The notes beneath the pieces are model-generated. The model was not told the origin of the DNA. It saw nothing but the letters and a program-made list of their open reading frames with translations, and did not search any database. Below are positions 52,201-61,111 of a stretch of DNA of 64,000 nucleotides, one piece after another. How positions within the stretch are numbered: position 1 is the first letter of the stretch; each line of letters starts with the position of its first letter. A program made the translations under genes and the position numbers. Origin of the DNA: Asterias amurensis (Eukaryota; Echinodermata; Asteroidea; Forcipulatida; Asteriidae); NCBI RefSeq assembly GCF_032118995.1, contig NC_092666.1:558001-622000 (forward strand), written 5' to 3'.

Positions 52201-52913
52201 TAGCTACATTTACAACACTCATACAGGTGATGTTTGTTACCATGTGTATACTTGTGGAATATTAATGAGGGGCGATAGTGAAAGGACAAATAACATTGTC
52301 TACATTTAAATGAACCATAGTTCCTTTTATGATGCAGTCTATGCAACACACCTGGTTTTCTTGTGTCTCCAAAGTATTTCTTTAGGATTTTGAATTTAAT
52401 TGTTTCTACAATACTTTCAGCGTAAAGCTCCTCCTCCTTGTCCTCAGTTTCACTTGAATTACCTTTGGTTTTTCTCAGCTGCAAAGGTGTTTTTACTTCA
52501 GTGCAGAAATCATTTTCAAGGTTTGTGACATTCTTGGAGACACATGACCTGTTAGCACAATCTTTTGAATCCTGATTAATAACAGTGCATTTTGTTACCG
52601 AGTTACCAGAGGATAATTCAGCTGAATCTTTGTGACTGTTCTGGAGGCAGAGCGTCGACTCAGTCTTTACAAATAAATCAGTGCCGTTTTTGGCTGGTAT
52701 TTGGGGTGTTGCAGTGAGGCACAGAGTGTCTGATGATATTGAATCACACTCTGTTTCTTGAAGTTTCACAGTGTCAGGTATAGTGGGATTATCTGGTACT
52801 GCAGCCAACTCTGTTGCAGCTTCAAGACCGTTGGGTAGATGTACTCCAAACTCCTGAGTGCCAGAGTTAGAAGAAACTCCAGTCATCTTATCACTGCTTG
52901 AATCTGGCTCCAT
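46257..52913 (-). CDS. Large C2H2 zinc-finger protein, single coding exon (2,218 aa)
   Basis: One uninterrupted frame from the ATG at 52913 to TGA at 46257. The N-terminal third holds about nine C2H2 fingers (residues about 200-610; for example CRQCYLSFHYRPSLIFHKYTH and CMTCKVIFPTKRLLDLHIKL) and a final variant CCHC-type finger near 630. Then come a 14-residue repeat domain (about 780-950), acidic/serine-rich and basic NLS-like stretches (KKRKMSK, RRSSRLLR), and a C-terminal tail with five DH[CS]Y motifs. A fold-like block with few low-complexity residues (LLLTSLVDSAVLDHVKGTVL) lies mid-protein. This is presumably a nuclear DNA/RNA-binding regulator; I do not recognise an orthologue. The acceptor TTTCATTTTAG| just upstream implies a separate 5'UTR exon. 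Confidence 0.9.
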   Translation of the reverse strand: MEPDSSSDKMTGVSSNSGTQEFGVHLPNGLEAATELAAVPDNPTIPDTVKLQETECDSISSDTLCLTATPQIPAKNGTDLFVKTESTLCLQNSHKDSAELSSGNSVTKCTVINQDSKDCANRSCVSKNVTNLENDFCTEVKTPLQLRKTKGNSSETEDKEEELYAESIVETIKFKILKKYFGDTRKPGVLHRLHHKRNYGSFKCRQCYLSFHYRPSLIFHKYTHGNKHHLYECCKCSYKSSAPGAYMQHEIQHHPDHLYQCEVCNIAFLQRSTWTRHVAAHVNNQSMTKEHSSSHLGDKTATQSKMTCNIPDQLEVIHGMASQNTKTPKPSSSTKQQCETRNEQIKCKFCQQLFPLEGEEYTQHLQSTDKSVSSAKKSCPWCSFIGSSTCHLTRHKHKIHLCCLLCNKKYPHKDLLRQHVNSFHSRLVNSPGKIKARRRPKAFGKKHKPGLCLTSETSRQQMEDHQEHKNLPNNKEVVQHWYCMTCKVIFPTKRLLDLHIKLNHRPMKKATEGHQEQENDEMGQWRCLLCNTLHETLRECDKHLLRIHPDEYEYCPRDEIAEPTLSVDLPVLPESEPPYTCNMCDSMVTSSELLHKHKEKFHKVAYKISITEELNAKQRSYRCRYRCGYTDCLYMNVTKHEVNCAQKVPVTSIILPSAVLDTSTGKLITKYSDVLKPDTDSHQSLGNPITEQQASLTGTLSISQTLAVSVQGDQNAARNQASVMSNLNMDEMQSASFKYDQSVVGMELPPKPSRKNLNSKEQPSQSNMQTFNDKQQLPENCMQNENKTRQTSNSSMQLENKTLQTSDSSMQLENKTLQTSDSSMQNENENLQTSDSSMQNENETLQTSDSSMQNENENLQTSDSSMQNENENLQTSDSSMQNENKTLQTSDSSMQNENETLQTSNGSMQNENKTLQTSHSSMQNVNMTGEASNCRMQNVNETRQTSTTCNSVENENKMLKSSPTSVHKFKGQTQCEKEAVIKTTAIDRVHVIKTFNGKELQDVSKSSPNSQPQPVQSTIPTDQRWNLTSSNAAKITAHKNPTIIVMPRGSGKKTTSLTNTVCPRKDKVTVYRRRDETSSSSDEDSDCSWLDKSSCSSEENEDENGDLSPVFPSSDEEVAESVPNQGTIQSANRLVNPGTSSTRNITSCPPLLQPTVLMRFFQAIDMSDLYRLALQMITGSPQPHTLPTSDPVMDAVKTTSFKYKIPMGYSHKEFHDMPLFPSSPEVMRIDYMQTLPSKLVSKHYKTVVAKPQVLLLTSLVDSAVLDHVKGTVLKGVERFVRKQRVEDRKDITLSLSQYIVSQYFKNQEKKDSSQNPLNFSLATGSGNSPGAGPSCVKTKPSITKTPVFKSTSNRPSPSSTQRVQVNKPAVYGVTKTLINVPPKQSNIQHSSQQTEMKKSSDLKKKTNVACSRLPCTNREQETTIANKSQNVQGKAPEVGKSEEKDNKSVKKATAIRETENRKDVASLKVHKSPTKSKPVRNESVPLRRSSRLLRTSDQQCDKNSEASAVTACDGQKHARKRTKSNEQKDHKGQEKKRKMSKQTCINEIEIDNESKNDKESCQKDNQGDSKPPTVLKAKTRCNESLQPGRNSSNSDQSPPKSSSSSSQTTSLTKGVTASGDFKRAQTSSLNHAVHEYSSYDAHHDEHNAMLHVAPENILPEIYLDTKVQHTGTETNIVERNGILQMTRHPLYGLNRGTMQIHTGANAELHPLNCKTYLKHIEYMNSPAKSKLMESVATQNDVKTRGVKPRIDPSLQLDDTPVKKPLICKWNERIENSFKPLLYKKPQTCISHPENQHGLRNWAGHTWKQTVSKAEVLELMTKRKTWKCAPYKMAQESRTAREKNTELINKRISVGKDTTVSSEEAMKHNILDAGESTVSQIASHQDSSLNGTHSNISEDGKECGQCTNGEMSEESSTEERMECEVVPSNAELETATGERGRLDSKPLEGSRNMIHSTGSINLCQGTAEHEDSGVEKQIIRRRSLRNLQLKRKVAADSKDKQNCTVDHSYIKSPKLKCRRKSTCTKSKIGYQLRNRCGIGAGLVNIGVGSKTSEKRLKVPHDHCYISTKKPKTTAMGTDKTDHCYYWKTQSAQKTTHEDDRACKHKDASLTQCDKGPTQKPTTQHPDRICKPTHSQAQDHSYSLKNEQEQKASMDHCYVRITALVCMDGIQTSSSATTEPDAVQHVTGRSRGVPEVGSPNTCNEMLDRRILRPRRKGYQQ
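46446..46901 (-). other. C-terminal DH[CS]Y motif region of the zinc-finger protein
   Basis: Five copies at about residues 2005-2160: DHSYIKSPK, DHCYISTKK, DHCYYWKTQ, DHSYSLKNE and DHCYVRITA. Spacing is irregular (16-57), so it is not a tandem repeat. Possibly short linear motifs. Confidence 0.6.
50060..50575 (-). repeat. Coding minisatellite, 42-bp unit, about 12 copies
   Basis: The unit encodes SMQNENETLQTSDS with variants (NKT, NEN, LENKT). Because 42 is a multiple of three, frames on both strands stay open, which creates long spurious frames on the + strand. Confidence 0.92.
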
Positions 52914-52923
52914 TCTGTCTTGC

Positions 52924-52950
52924 TTACCACCTACAGTCCTCACCAATCAT
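52924..52950 (-). CDS. Possible upstream ORF of the zinc-finger mRNA
   Basis: ATG directly after the acceptor TTTTAG| opens MIGEDCRW and stops 10 bases before the main ATG. It exists in the mRNA only if this acceptor is used. Confidence 0.3.
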   Translation of the reverse strand: MIGEDCRW

Positions 52951-53484
52951 CTAAAATGAAACAATTCAAACATCAGTTGAAACTTACTGCTGGTGATTAT
53001 TTGTGTATTGTAGATCATTAGGAAGTTAAATTCTCTATGAAATGTATCAGCATTCATTCATTGATGTTCAAATTTTGCTTAGTGTGTGTGACGCCATTGT
53101 TTAAACACCTTGTTTTCTGGGGTCTCTACTCTTTTAATCGTTTTCTTCCACTATAGTTTTTATACTTCAGTGTAAGCTGTATATATATATTTACTCTTTG
53201 CACATAATTTGTGCTGCAAGTTGAATGAATGGATAAATGTTACATCAACAATGACTCAAGAAACATTCACATGATGTCATTGAGTTCAGAATAGGAACTT
53301 CAAATATAAAAAAGACCAGTTAACATAAATTCTGTCATAATTTAACTAAATATCTGACTTCAATGATAAATGTTGACCAGTCACATCTTAACTTAGAGTT
53401 TGTATGACAGTAATATAAGTTATCACACAAGCGCAAGTGGAATACAGAAAAATAAAGCACTTCTGCGCCCAATATCCAACTTGA
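52951..53484. other. Upstream of the zinc-finger exon, intron or promoter
   Basis: AT-rich, including a TATATATATA run near 53190. No second exon identified. Confidence 0.35.
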
Positions 53485-53695
53485 CATTCGGCCTTGTTGG
53501 ATGCGCTATATTTCCACGAGCACGCATGTGATAACGAATTTATCTTCAAGCAAACTTGGCGCGTGACAAGGAACACACAAGACGCAGGTAGTGATATTAG
53601 CCGTGCAATATAGGTTTTTATCACAATTGTGCGAATCATTCTGCGAATCCGATCGGAGGATTAGCGCTTACATGAAGATAATGCTTCATTTCGAG
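53485..53695. mobile_element. Repeat family M, copy 2
   Basis: ATTTCCACGAGCACGCATGT, GATAACGAATTTATCTTCAA and GATCGGAGGATTAGCGCTTA match copy 1 at 44715-45030 in order. Confidence 0.55.
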
Positions 53696-53923
53696 TATGG
53701 TTATCAATGGTTACTTAGCACTGATGGAACATCAATATGCCTCTCGATCTTGTATACATTTTGTTGTGAGATTCACAACAGAACAAAAAATAATTGTAGG
53801 CTGTCATAGTATATCTTTCAATCAGAACCTATGGGTAATACTGAATAGTCAGATAGTAAGAGTGTTACGCCATAACCAGGTATTGGTATCCACAGTTAAT
53901 TTGAGCATATTACAAGCACACAC

Positions 53924-54010
53924 CTAGTATCCGAATGTGTATAAGAGGTTTGTTCTTAGCAGTTGGTCCACCAATTCCATCCCATCTTTATACTTGCTGT
54001 ATAGGTTTAC
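53924..54010 (-). CDS. Candidate terminal exon of an unidentified minus-strand gene
   Basis: A strong acceptor (GTGTTATTCCAG|) is followed by 28 codons, VNLYSKYKDGMELVDQ then LLRTNLLYTFGY, and TAG. Composition looks protein-like but is too short to assign. It could belong to a gene whose other exons lie at higher coordinates. Confidence 0.28.
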   Translation of the reverse strand, partial: VNLYSKYKDGMELVDQLLRTNLLYTFGY

Positions 54011-55271
54011 CTGGAATAACACAAACAATCGAATCAATAATTAGAGTCTATATAAAGAAAAAACATTTGAGAGAGAAAAGAACAGTTGTGATGCAGAGTG
54101 TTCCCTGTCTGTTGAAGGTGGAGAAGGTGTGCTCACTAAATCTTCCATCTTAAACTGTCTATAATGCAAGTAATGTGTCTGTTTGTGTAAAAATAAAACT
54201 CCCAGGTGCCTCATAGACATAGCTTTTTGTCAAGGCCTTTGTGGCTTGGAACGGGAGACCACACACGTGAGTGGAGACGCCAACGAGGGCCTTTCCAACT
54301 TCGGCTCGAGCTCATTATACACACTAGTGAGATGCTGTGCTTAACGCGTGGCGCCTCATGTAAGGGGTAGACAAAAACAAATTTGAAAAAAAAGGTCCCC
54401 ATTCCCCCCAAAAGGCCACATCATCATCAGAATTTGTTTGGGCTGACTTACAAATTCCATTCCACTCACCCCCCCCCCCCCTCCTCGCAATTTAATACCA
54501 AATATACACTAAACTTGAAGACCACAAATTTGAAGGGGAAAACGTGGGAATTTCGGTTAAAATCAGAAGATTCTCATACCTATAAAACCGATCCTTAAAA
54601 TTACAAATCTATGAAATTTGCTGTTCATGAAAACACTATAATTAACATGATTAAGGGCAGAAATTAAGGAGAAAGATTTCAACAAATTTTTGTTTATATT
54701 ATTTGTTTTTCAACTCAATTATGTATTTTTTGTGTTTTACAGTACGTGTGGGCCAAGCTGCTACTGTAGCACATCTCATCTAACCCTAACACGCCTATGT
54801 ACTTTTGTCATATTTGCCCCCCCCCCCCTAAAAAAAAAATTATAAAAAAATAAAAAATCCTAGTTACGGGCCTGCCCTCATGTAAGGCAGCCTTTCGTGC
54901 GTGCTTATAAGATAGTACCTCAATAACAACTTGTGATTTCTTGATTTGCTTGTGGAAGTGAAATTAAAGTAACGTGTCATTTAGTTTCACAATCCTGCAA
55001 AACAATATGGCTGTGATAATGGTGACTTTTAAAACATATCTTCAAGCAGACTTGAATCCTCAATTCTAATTGGTTTCTATCTAGCAACCTGCATACATGT
55101 TATGGCCCATATCAAACCATGTTCTATAACATACTACATTGATGTCACATGAGGGACATTTGGTTTTTTGAAACACACATTTCCAGCAAGGAAATACTGG
55201 CAAGAAGGCCACCACCAAAAGTATTGGTCTGAAGTATCTTTGGTTAAAAAACTTCAGAAACACAGACAAAC
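54011..55271. other. Non-coding, low-complexity stretches
   Basis: Poly-C runs at about 54470-54482 and 54822-54830 and poly-A near 54831. A minus-strand frame MEDLVSTPSPPSTDREH starts at about 54151 without clear splice sites. Confidence 0.35.
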
Positions 55272-55541
55272 ACCAGTTTCAGACAGGAGCTCTAGAGTCG
55301 CGCCGAACTAAATTCTGAATTAAGTACATGAAAAGTTTGACGTCTGAAACAATTAGGAGCAACTGGACGCGCTAGAAGTCGAAAGATCGACTGTTGCAGT
55401 CGTTTAGAACGGCTCTGGAAAGCCTTGGTTTCAGACGTCGATCTTGTCATGAGCTGAGCCAATGTAAATGTTATGTTAAGTTCGCCAGTCTAATCTATTT
55501 GGTTCGGCGCGACTCTAGCGCCTGTCTGAAACGGGTGTAAT
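55272..55541. mobile_element. MITE family J with long terminal inverted repeats
   Basis: The ends CACCAGTTTCAGACAGGAGC and GCGCCTGTCTGAAACGGGTG are inverted and continue with TCTAGAGTCGCGCCGAAC / GTTCGGCGCGACTCTA. The centre has GACGTCTGAAAC / GTTTCAGACGTC. Non-coding. The target duplication is unclear. Confidence 0.8.
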
Positions 55542-55794
55542 ACTCTATGGACAAAACAAACCCCCTAAGCACAGCTAAAGTATTCACTGGGTAACACACA
55601 CTGGGCTTTTGGAATAGTACAAAAGCATCAATATCTAAACGGATCAAACATTTGACCGTCGTTTTGACAAAAATAAAGCAAGAATGGTGTGTTGACAAAC
55701 ACAAATACCTGCTGAGATTAATCTCATTATTGAGCTATACCTTGGACATTTCTTTTGTTTTAGCTATAATATATAACTTTGACATTTGTCCTGA

Positions 55795-56165
55795 TGGGGG
55801 GGGGGGGGGTCCAAAAACAATAGGCTTCTGGGGGCTCCTAAGACCAGTCCACAAACCAAGTTTGGAGTTGATATGCTAAGTCCTTCTGGGGTTATTGCTT
55901 GGACAAACAAATCTTTTGTTTTAGTCATAATGACCTTTAAATTGGACCTACAGGGTCCTAAAACAATAGGCTTCTGGGGATCCCTAGACCAACAAACCAA
56001 GTTTGGAGTTGTAACGCCAAGTCATTCTTGAGCCATTGCTCGGACAAACATTTTGTTTTAGCCGTAAAGAAGTTAATAGTTAACTGAGGGGGTCCAAAAA
56101 CAATAGACTTCTGGGGGATCTCTAGACCAATCCACAAACCAAGTTTGGAGTTGATAAGCTAGATT
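55795..56165 (+). repeat. Repeat family I, about 2.5 tandem units of ~140 bp
   Basis: Each unit carries AACAATAGGCTTCTGGGG, ACAAACCAAGTTTGGAGTTG and TTTTGTTTTAGCC/TCAT. Starts are near 55812, 55960 and 56092. A poly-G run precedes the first unit. Confidence 0.8.
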
Positions 56166-56346
56166 ACTCAGAAAATGATTACAGTACATACACGCACATA
56201 CACACACAGCTACAGCACACCTATACGTTAGAGGACACCTTTTGTACTTTCTGTTGTTCCTGTATTGAAGCAATCCCTATTGGTTTTGTACACAAATGAC
56301 TAGTGAGGACACCTGAAAACAAAGAACCGACTAGTGAGGACCTATT

Positions 56347-56731
56347 TAAGCTTGGGCGATATCGATTTATTTTATTCAAGATAAATCGCCGACAATATAT
56401 CGCGATATTCGATATAATCGCGATTAATTAAATTTGACATCATCAGTCTTCAAAACTCCCAGTGAAAGTTGTAGAAGAGACAGTCATAGCATAAGAGAGG
56501 TGTTCTAATGATCTATTCTTCTGGTTTTACTCCAAACCTATGCGATGCAAGATGTCTCAGCTAGGAAATACATCGTGATATTGCGATACTTAATTGATAT
56601 CGCGATATATCGCAATATATCGCGATCGCCATATTTCGATATTTCGATTGAAACCAAATCGATCCGATATCGAAATCATTTCCAAATTAGTATCGCGATA
56701 TTGGATAATATCGTGGTATCGCCCAAGCTTA
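56347..56731. mobile_element. hAT-type MITE with 8-bp target duplication
   Basis: The ends TAAGCTTGGGCGATA and TATCGCCCAAGCTTA are perfect inverted repeats. GACCTATT flanks both sides (56339-56346 and 56732-56739). The 385-bp interior is packed with ATCGCGATAT-type palindromic words. A truncated relative is at 1060-1252. Confidence 0.92.
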
Positions 56732-56947
56732 GACCTATTGTCCCTTATGTAGGCAATGCAAACACACCATAGTTTGTATCTGCAACCCTGGACCTCCTAT
56801 TGTCCCTATTTTGTTTATACTTTTTTTGCAACAGCTCCCATTGATTTTGTACACATTCTCCAGAGGTGGACCTTTCCCGAACCTTGGACTCTATTGTCTT
56901 CTTTTGTAAGGGTCTTTGGTTTGAATGTGTATACCGTAACCTGCATG

Positions 56948-56978
56948 TACTCTCACACACACACACACACACACACAA
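56948..56978 (+). repeat. (CA)n microsatellite
   Basis: A run of ACACACACACACACACAC within the tract at about 56952-56976. Confidence 0.85.
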
Positions 56979-57969
56979 AGGGAATATTAGGCAAATGTTA
57001 CCCCTTCGACTTGCTTCACCGGCAGGCATCAAATTCCATAGAAATTAATGTAAAAACGAATACAGACGACTTTTGGTTGGTGGACCTTAAATTATATGTT
57101 AAATTTGGTCATGAATTCTAAACGAAACCCTTCATAAATATTTTTAACATTCTGTTTGAACAGAAAGAAAAACTAAATTGAGGACATGGATAAAACAAAC
57201 AAAATTAAACAAAGATTGAATTTATCCTTTCAGTGTTATCTGTCAGGCAAATAATTGTAAAAATTAAAACTGAAAAAGATTTAATTTTGTTTAGAAACCC
57301 CATTTGCCAATCATGTCTAAATTTGTGCGACCATTACAAAGGTACAATGATTAACATGGACATTAGTTGGGATGTATTCTTAATTAATTGTTAACAAAAG
57401 ACCAGAAATGGATACCAAATCCCTCTAAAGTAAATTCTATAGAGTTTGTAAAATTTATTCTACTCTCAAATATTTAATGGCGAACTTTTATTTTCCCAAC
57501 AATACGATGTTTTGCATCTGTCGCCATAAACTACATCATTCCAACTATGAAGGAACAGAATCACACACACCTAAAACTCATAATGGTTGGGACTACCTTG
57601 GTCCAAGAAACTTGAATACGCACAAGACTTGCACATTCTATGAAGACTTCATAGGTAGAATTATTTTTAACCATACATACACAAGTATGTTTACAGTAAT
57701 GAAAATGTGCAGTCATGTATACTCACAAGGTGTCAAAGTCGTAGTCTCAAAACGTAGTCACAAAACATTGAGTCTCGATGTTCATCAGATGTTCATCCTA
57801 GTTTCCCAATGAACTTTTTCTTCAGTACTGATCTAATATGAGAACATATAACAAAATAAATTTGTTTCAGAGTATTCTTAAAACTGTGAATGCAAGATTT
57901 TGTAATTTGAAGTAAAATGACTTGTACCACCCTTAAATTTTCATGTCTGATCATTCAATATCATCGACT
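56979..57969. other. Non-coding, nothing assigned
   Basis: A + strand frame over 57477-57812 has no start or splice context that convinces me. Otherwise AT-rich. Confidence 0.35.
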
Positions 57970-58503
57970 AAGGGAATCAATGTGTGGTGAAGAGGTTTTC
58001 AACTAGTGGTTTAAACCCGCGCCGAGGCCGGGACTTGATAATTTTAATGAGATGAAGTCAAGGTAAATTATCAAGAACCAGGCCTCGGCGATTCAACCGA
58101 TTCAACACACTTTGATTCCCATTCATATAAATACCTTTTCGGTCAAAAAACATCAACACTTTTTGGTCATAAGGTAAAATAAACGCAAAAATTATAATTG
58201 TTCAATGATTTCTTTCAACACAACACCCCTCCAGCTATGAAATGGTAAGGCCCTCGGGTAATTATCTCCTTATAAGGAGATGCTGTGTGAGTTCGCGCGT
58301 ATCGCGTGCGTTGCACAACTGTTCAGCCGTTGCTCTCGACCAATAGGAATGAAGAAACTGTCTTATAAGTGCAGGTGCACGCTCGCATGTCACGCCCATG
58401 TTTCAACACTTTTTACTGGTGTTATATCATCCGTTCAAACAACCCCTCGTGATTTCTTGACCAATCAGAATGAATAAACTGTCTTAGGTATTTATGAATG
58501 GTA
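57970..58503 (-). mobile_element. Foldback MITE family C, copy 2, inverted
   Basis: AAGGGAATCAATGTGTGGTG, GGTTTTCAACTAGTGGTTTA and the hairpin ATTATCAAGAACCAGGCCTC lead to a body with CGACCAATAGGAATGAAGAA and an end at TATTTATGAATG. Confidence 0.8.
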
Positions 58504-58882
58504 GATAACCTATACCAACCTGCAGTCATACAGTGGATGCATCTATACTGTACACAAAGTTCTGTGCAAATGTGTCACCAACAATGACCAGTAGGCCATT
58601 GACCAGCGCAGTTGAATAGTTTTAGTTGGTCAACTATGTTACCAACAGTATCAGGGTTGAATCTAGAAAGGAAATCACACAACACAAACTTAAAAATCAA
58701 CCAATTAAACTTGTTATTTTTAAAATAAAAACTTTTCAACCCCGATTATGTAATGCTACATCCTTTCCTTGATCAGGCATGATACTTCACCCTTGGACAA
58801 AGAAGAACATACATGTATGATAGCAAGTTGGCATACATGTGATTTATCTACCATTCTAAACTCTAGTGTCCTCCTAGTGGTT
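58504..58882. other. Non-coding with one exon-like segment on the minus strand
   Basis: A good acceptor (TTTCCTTTCTAG|) at 58662 on the minus strand is followed by the frame FNPDTVGNIVDQLKLFN, which ends after 27 codons. A donor-like CTGCAG|GTTGGT lies at 58520. No frame is open throughout, so I do not call an exon. Confidence 0.3.
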
Positions 58883-59165
58883 AAAGGGACACATTGCCTT
58901 GGATCGGGTGAGGTTGGTCTTTGAAAAGCAGTTTGAAAACCGTTTGTTATAAAATACATGGTTAGAAAGATGTTTCAAAAGTATCATATAATGATCCACA
59001 AAAAATTTGCCATCGAAATTGCATAGTTTTCCTTTTTATTTTGCGAACTGTTTCCTGATGTATTATAAAGAAAATCGTGCAATTTTGAGAAAGTTTTGTG
59101 TGGATCATTTTATTCTACTTATAAAACATCTTTCCAACCATGCATTTTATAACAAACGTTTTCAC
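58883..59165. mobile_element. MITE family D, copy 2, right end replaced
   Basis: AAAGGGACACATTGCCTTGG at the left, CAATTTTGAGAAAG and TATAACAAACGTTTTCACCC at the right. It is interrupted there by a SINE fragment. Confidence 0.7.
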
Positions 59166-59345
59166 CCAGGGTTCGTTCACCTAGTGTTCCTGGTTTGATT
59201 GGCTACATATTGCGCCACTCTTGTAATTTTACATTGTGTTAAATGTTACAGGAGTAGGTCCCACATACCTTGCACGAAAACACTGAATGTTTAAAAACCC
59301 CTTGAGCGTCACGAATGACAAATATAAGCCCTATAAGAAGCCACT
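59166..59345 (+). mobile_element. SINE 3' fragment
   Basis: GGTTCGTTCACCTAGTGTTC, TTGCGCCAC, GAGCGTCACGAATGACAAAT and CCTATAAGAAGCCACTAT follow the SINE body and tail in order. Confidence 0.6.
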
Positions 59346-60719
59346 ATTTGTAAGACTACCATAGCATGGACAGACCTACATTCATGGCATAAATCTTTGG
59401 ATAAATCCAACCAAAGTTTGTTTGAACTTGTATGCCTGGCTCATAAGGTACCATGAGGATGATCAGGCCTGAGTTTTTAGAGTCAAGCCAGTAAACTCAT
59501 GACTGGACAAGTCTAGTGGTCCTGTATTTTTTCGTTTGGGTTCTGGTCAATTGAAACAATCTTTACGGTCCAGGAAAAGTTTTGTGATACAACCAGTCTT
59601 GTGTATTTTCCCCCAAATCCGAGCCCTGATAAATTGGAGAAGGCTTGAGAGTCCCTAACCAAGGAAAAAGCTGACATGAAAGCCCTACGAGTTGGACAAG
59701 AACAGACTAAGTGGAATTTTGTTTTATCCCTATATGTAGTTGCAAACCCAACAACTTGCAAACTGTTTAACTTTGTTGGTTATAATAGTAATCATAACCA
59801 TGGATTTATAGAGCGCCGTATGCAAGCTTCAAAGCGCTTCACAGTAAAATAATGAGTTTAAAGACAAAGCAAAAATTTAAACTCAAAATTCAATTGACAG
59901 CAACACACAGCAGCAAAAGATTTCAACAAAAGTTGCATTAATCACCTTGTTCAGGCGTTATAGAATCAAACTCCATCCAAGACTCCCACCATGCCTGCTT
60001 TCACTGTATAATTAAAAAAATGAAGCATTAACTTTTATCAATAGCCTAGGTATGTCTGGATGTGCATGATCGGCACGCAAAGGATTCTAGGTGAAATCTG
60101 AGGCTGAGACTGGGCCCTAGAGGTGAAAGGCAAGAAAAGAAACCACCACCAACCTGAGCACCCTTAATTGGTTTCATCTGTTCAACTTCAATTCATAGTT
60201 AGCACTGTGCAGTGCATTCTGCCAAAACATTTCACCACCATGGCCTGTTGATACGAACACCCCAACATGCCTAGAACTCAAATGCCAGTTAATGAGACCA
60301 CCCTGTATGTTGCATTTAGAATTTGATGTGTTATTGCGTCCTTCTAAACAAATTGATTGAGTTAGTATACAATTCATTCTCATCCTCTAAACTCAAAGTC
60401 CTCATCATCGGTGTAAACGTGCCATCTTGTTAACAGAGGATTTTTTGATAACTTTGAAAATGCAATCCAGCACCCAAACTTGCATGCATCCTGTGTCTAG
60501 AGGCAGTGGAGTGTGTGTCTAGAGGCAGTGGAGTGTGCGTCAACTGCTCAGTCGCAGCATCCTTGTTATTATAGCTCCATGGTCAAGCAGCAACGAGCGA
60601 GTGCTTCAAGTAAACAAATCCAAGTTGGCATATAACCAATTATGGTGCTTATTGAATTATTTTTTATTAATAACGCGCAGCGTAAAAACAAAGAAGGGCA
60701 AAAATGTAATAAAATATAA
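59346..60719. other. Mostly non-coding; two linked exon-like segments
   Basis: Besides the candidate exon pair listed separately, it contains a 22-bp direct duplication (GTGTCTAGAGGCAGTGGAGT) at 60491-60535. No known repeat family is seen. Confidence 0.35.
59946..60177 (-). CDS. Candidate exon pair of an unidentified minus-strand gene
   Basis: Minus strand: ATG at 60177 opens MKPIKGAQ and reaches CAG|GTTGGT in phase 0. After a 159-base intron an acceptor AAGCAG| leads to AWWESWMEFDSITPEQ and the donor CAAG|GTGATT (59946) in phase 1. The Trp-rich, phase-consistent product looks protein-like. Acceptor and donor strength are only moderate and no family is recognised. Confidence 0.25.
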
Positions 60720-61111
60720 TTAAAGGAACACGTTGCCTTATATCGGTCGAGTTGGTCTATGAAAAGCGTTCTGTAACCGTATGTTATAAAATGCATAATA
60801 ATGGTTGGAAAGATGTTGTAAAAGTAGAATACAATGATCTACACAAATATGTCTTGAAATTGCGCGATTTTCTGTATACCTCGTCGACTAACACAGTCGG
60901 CCATTTATGGGAGTCAAATTTTTGACTCCCATAAATGGCCGACCGTGTTATTTCGCGACGTAAAAGGAAAAGCGTGCAATTTTGAGTGAACTTGTGTGGA
61001 TTATTGTATTCTACTTTTAAAACATCTTTCTAACCATATGCATTGCATAACAAACGGTTTCAAACGCTTTTTATAGACCAACTCGTCCAATCCAAGGCAA
61101 CGTGTTCCTAA
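60720..61111. mobile_element. MITE family D, complete copy
   Basis: The ends AAAGGAACACGTTGCCTTAT and CCAAGGCAACGTGTTCCTAA are inverted. The centre is a perfect hairpin, GGCCATTTATGGGAGTCAAA / TTTGACTCCCATAAATGGCC. Non-coding. Confidence 0.88.

Noticed and set aside
57477..57812. 111-codon + strand frame
   Set aside because: Some phrases look protein-like, but there is no family match, no clear splice sites and the end of the frame is AT-rich noise.
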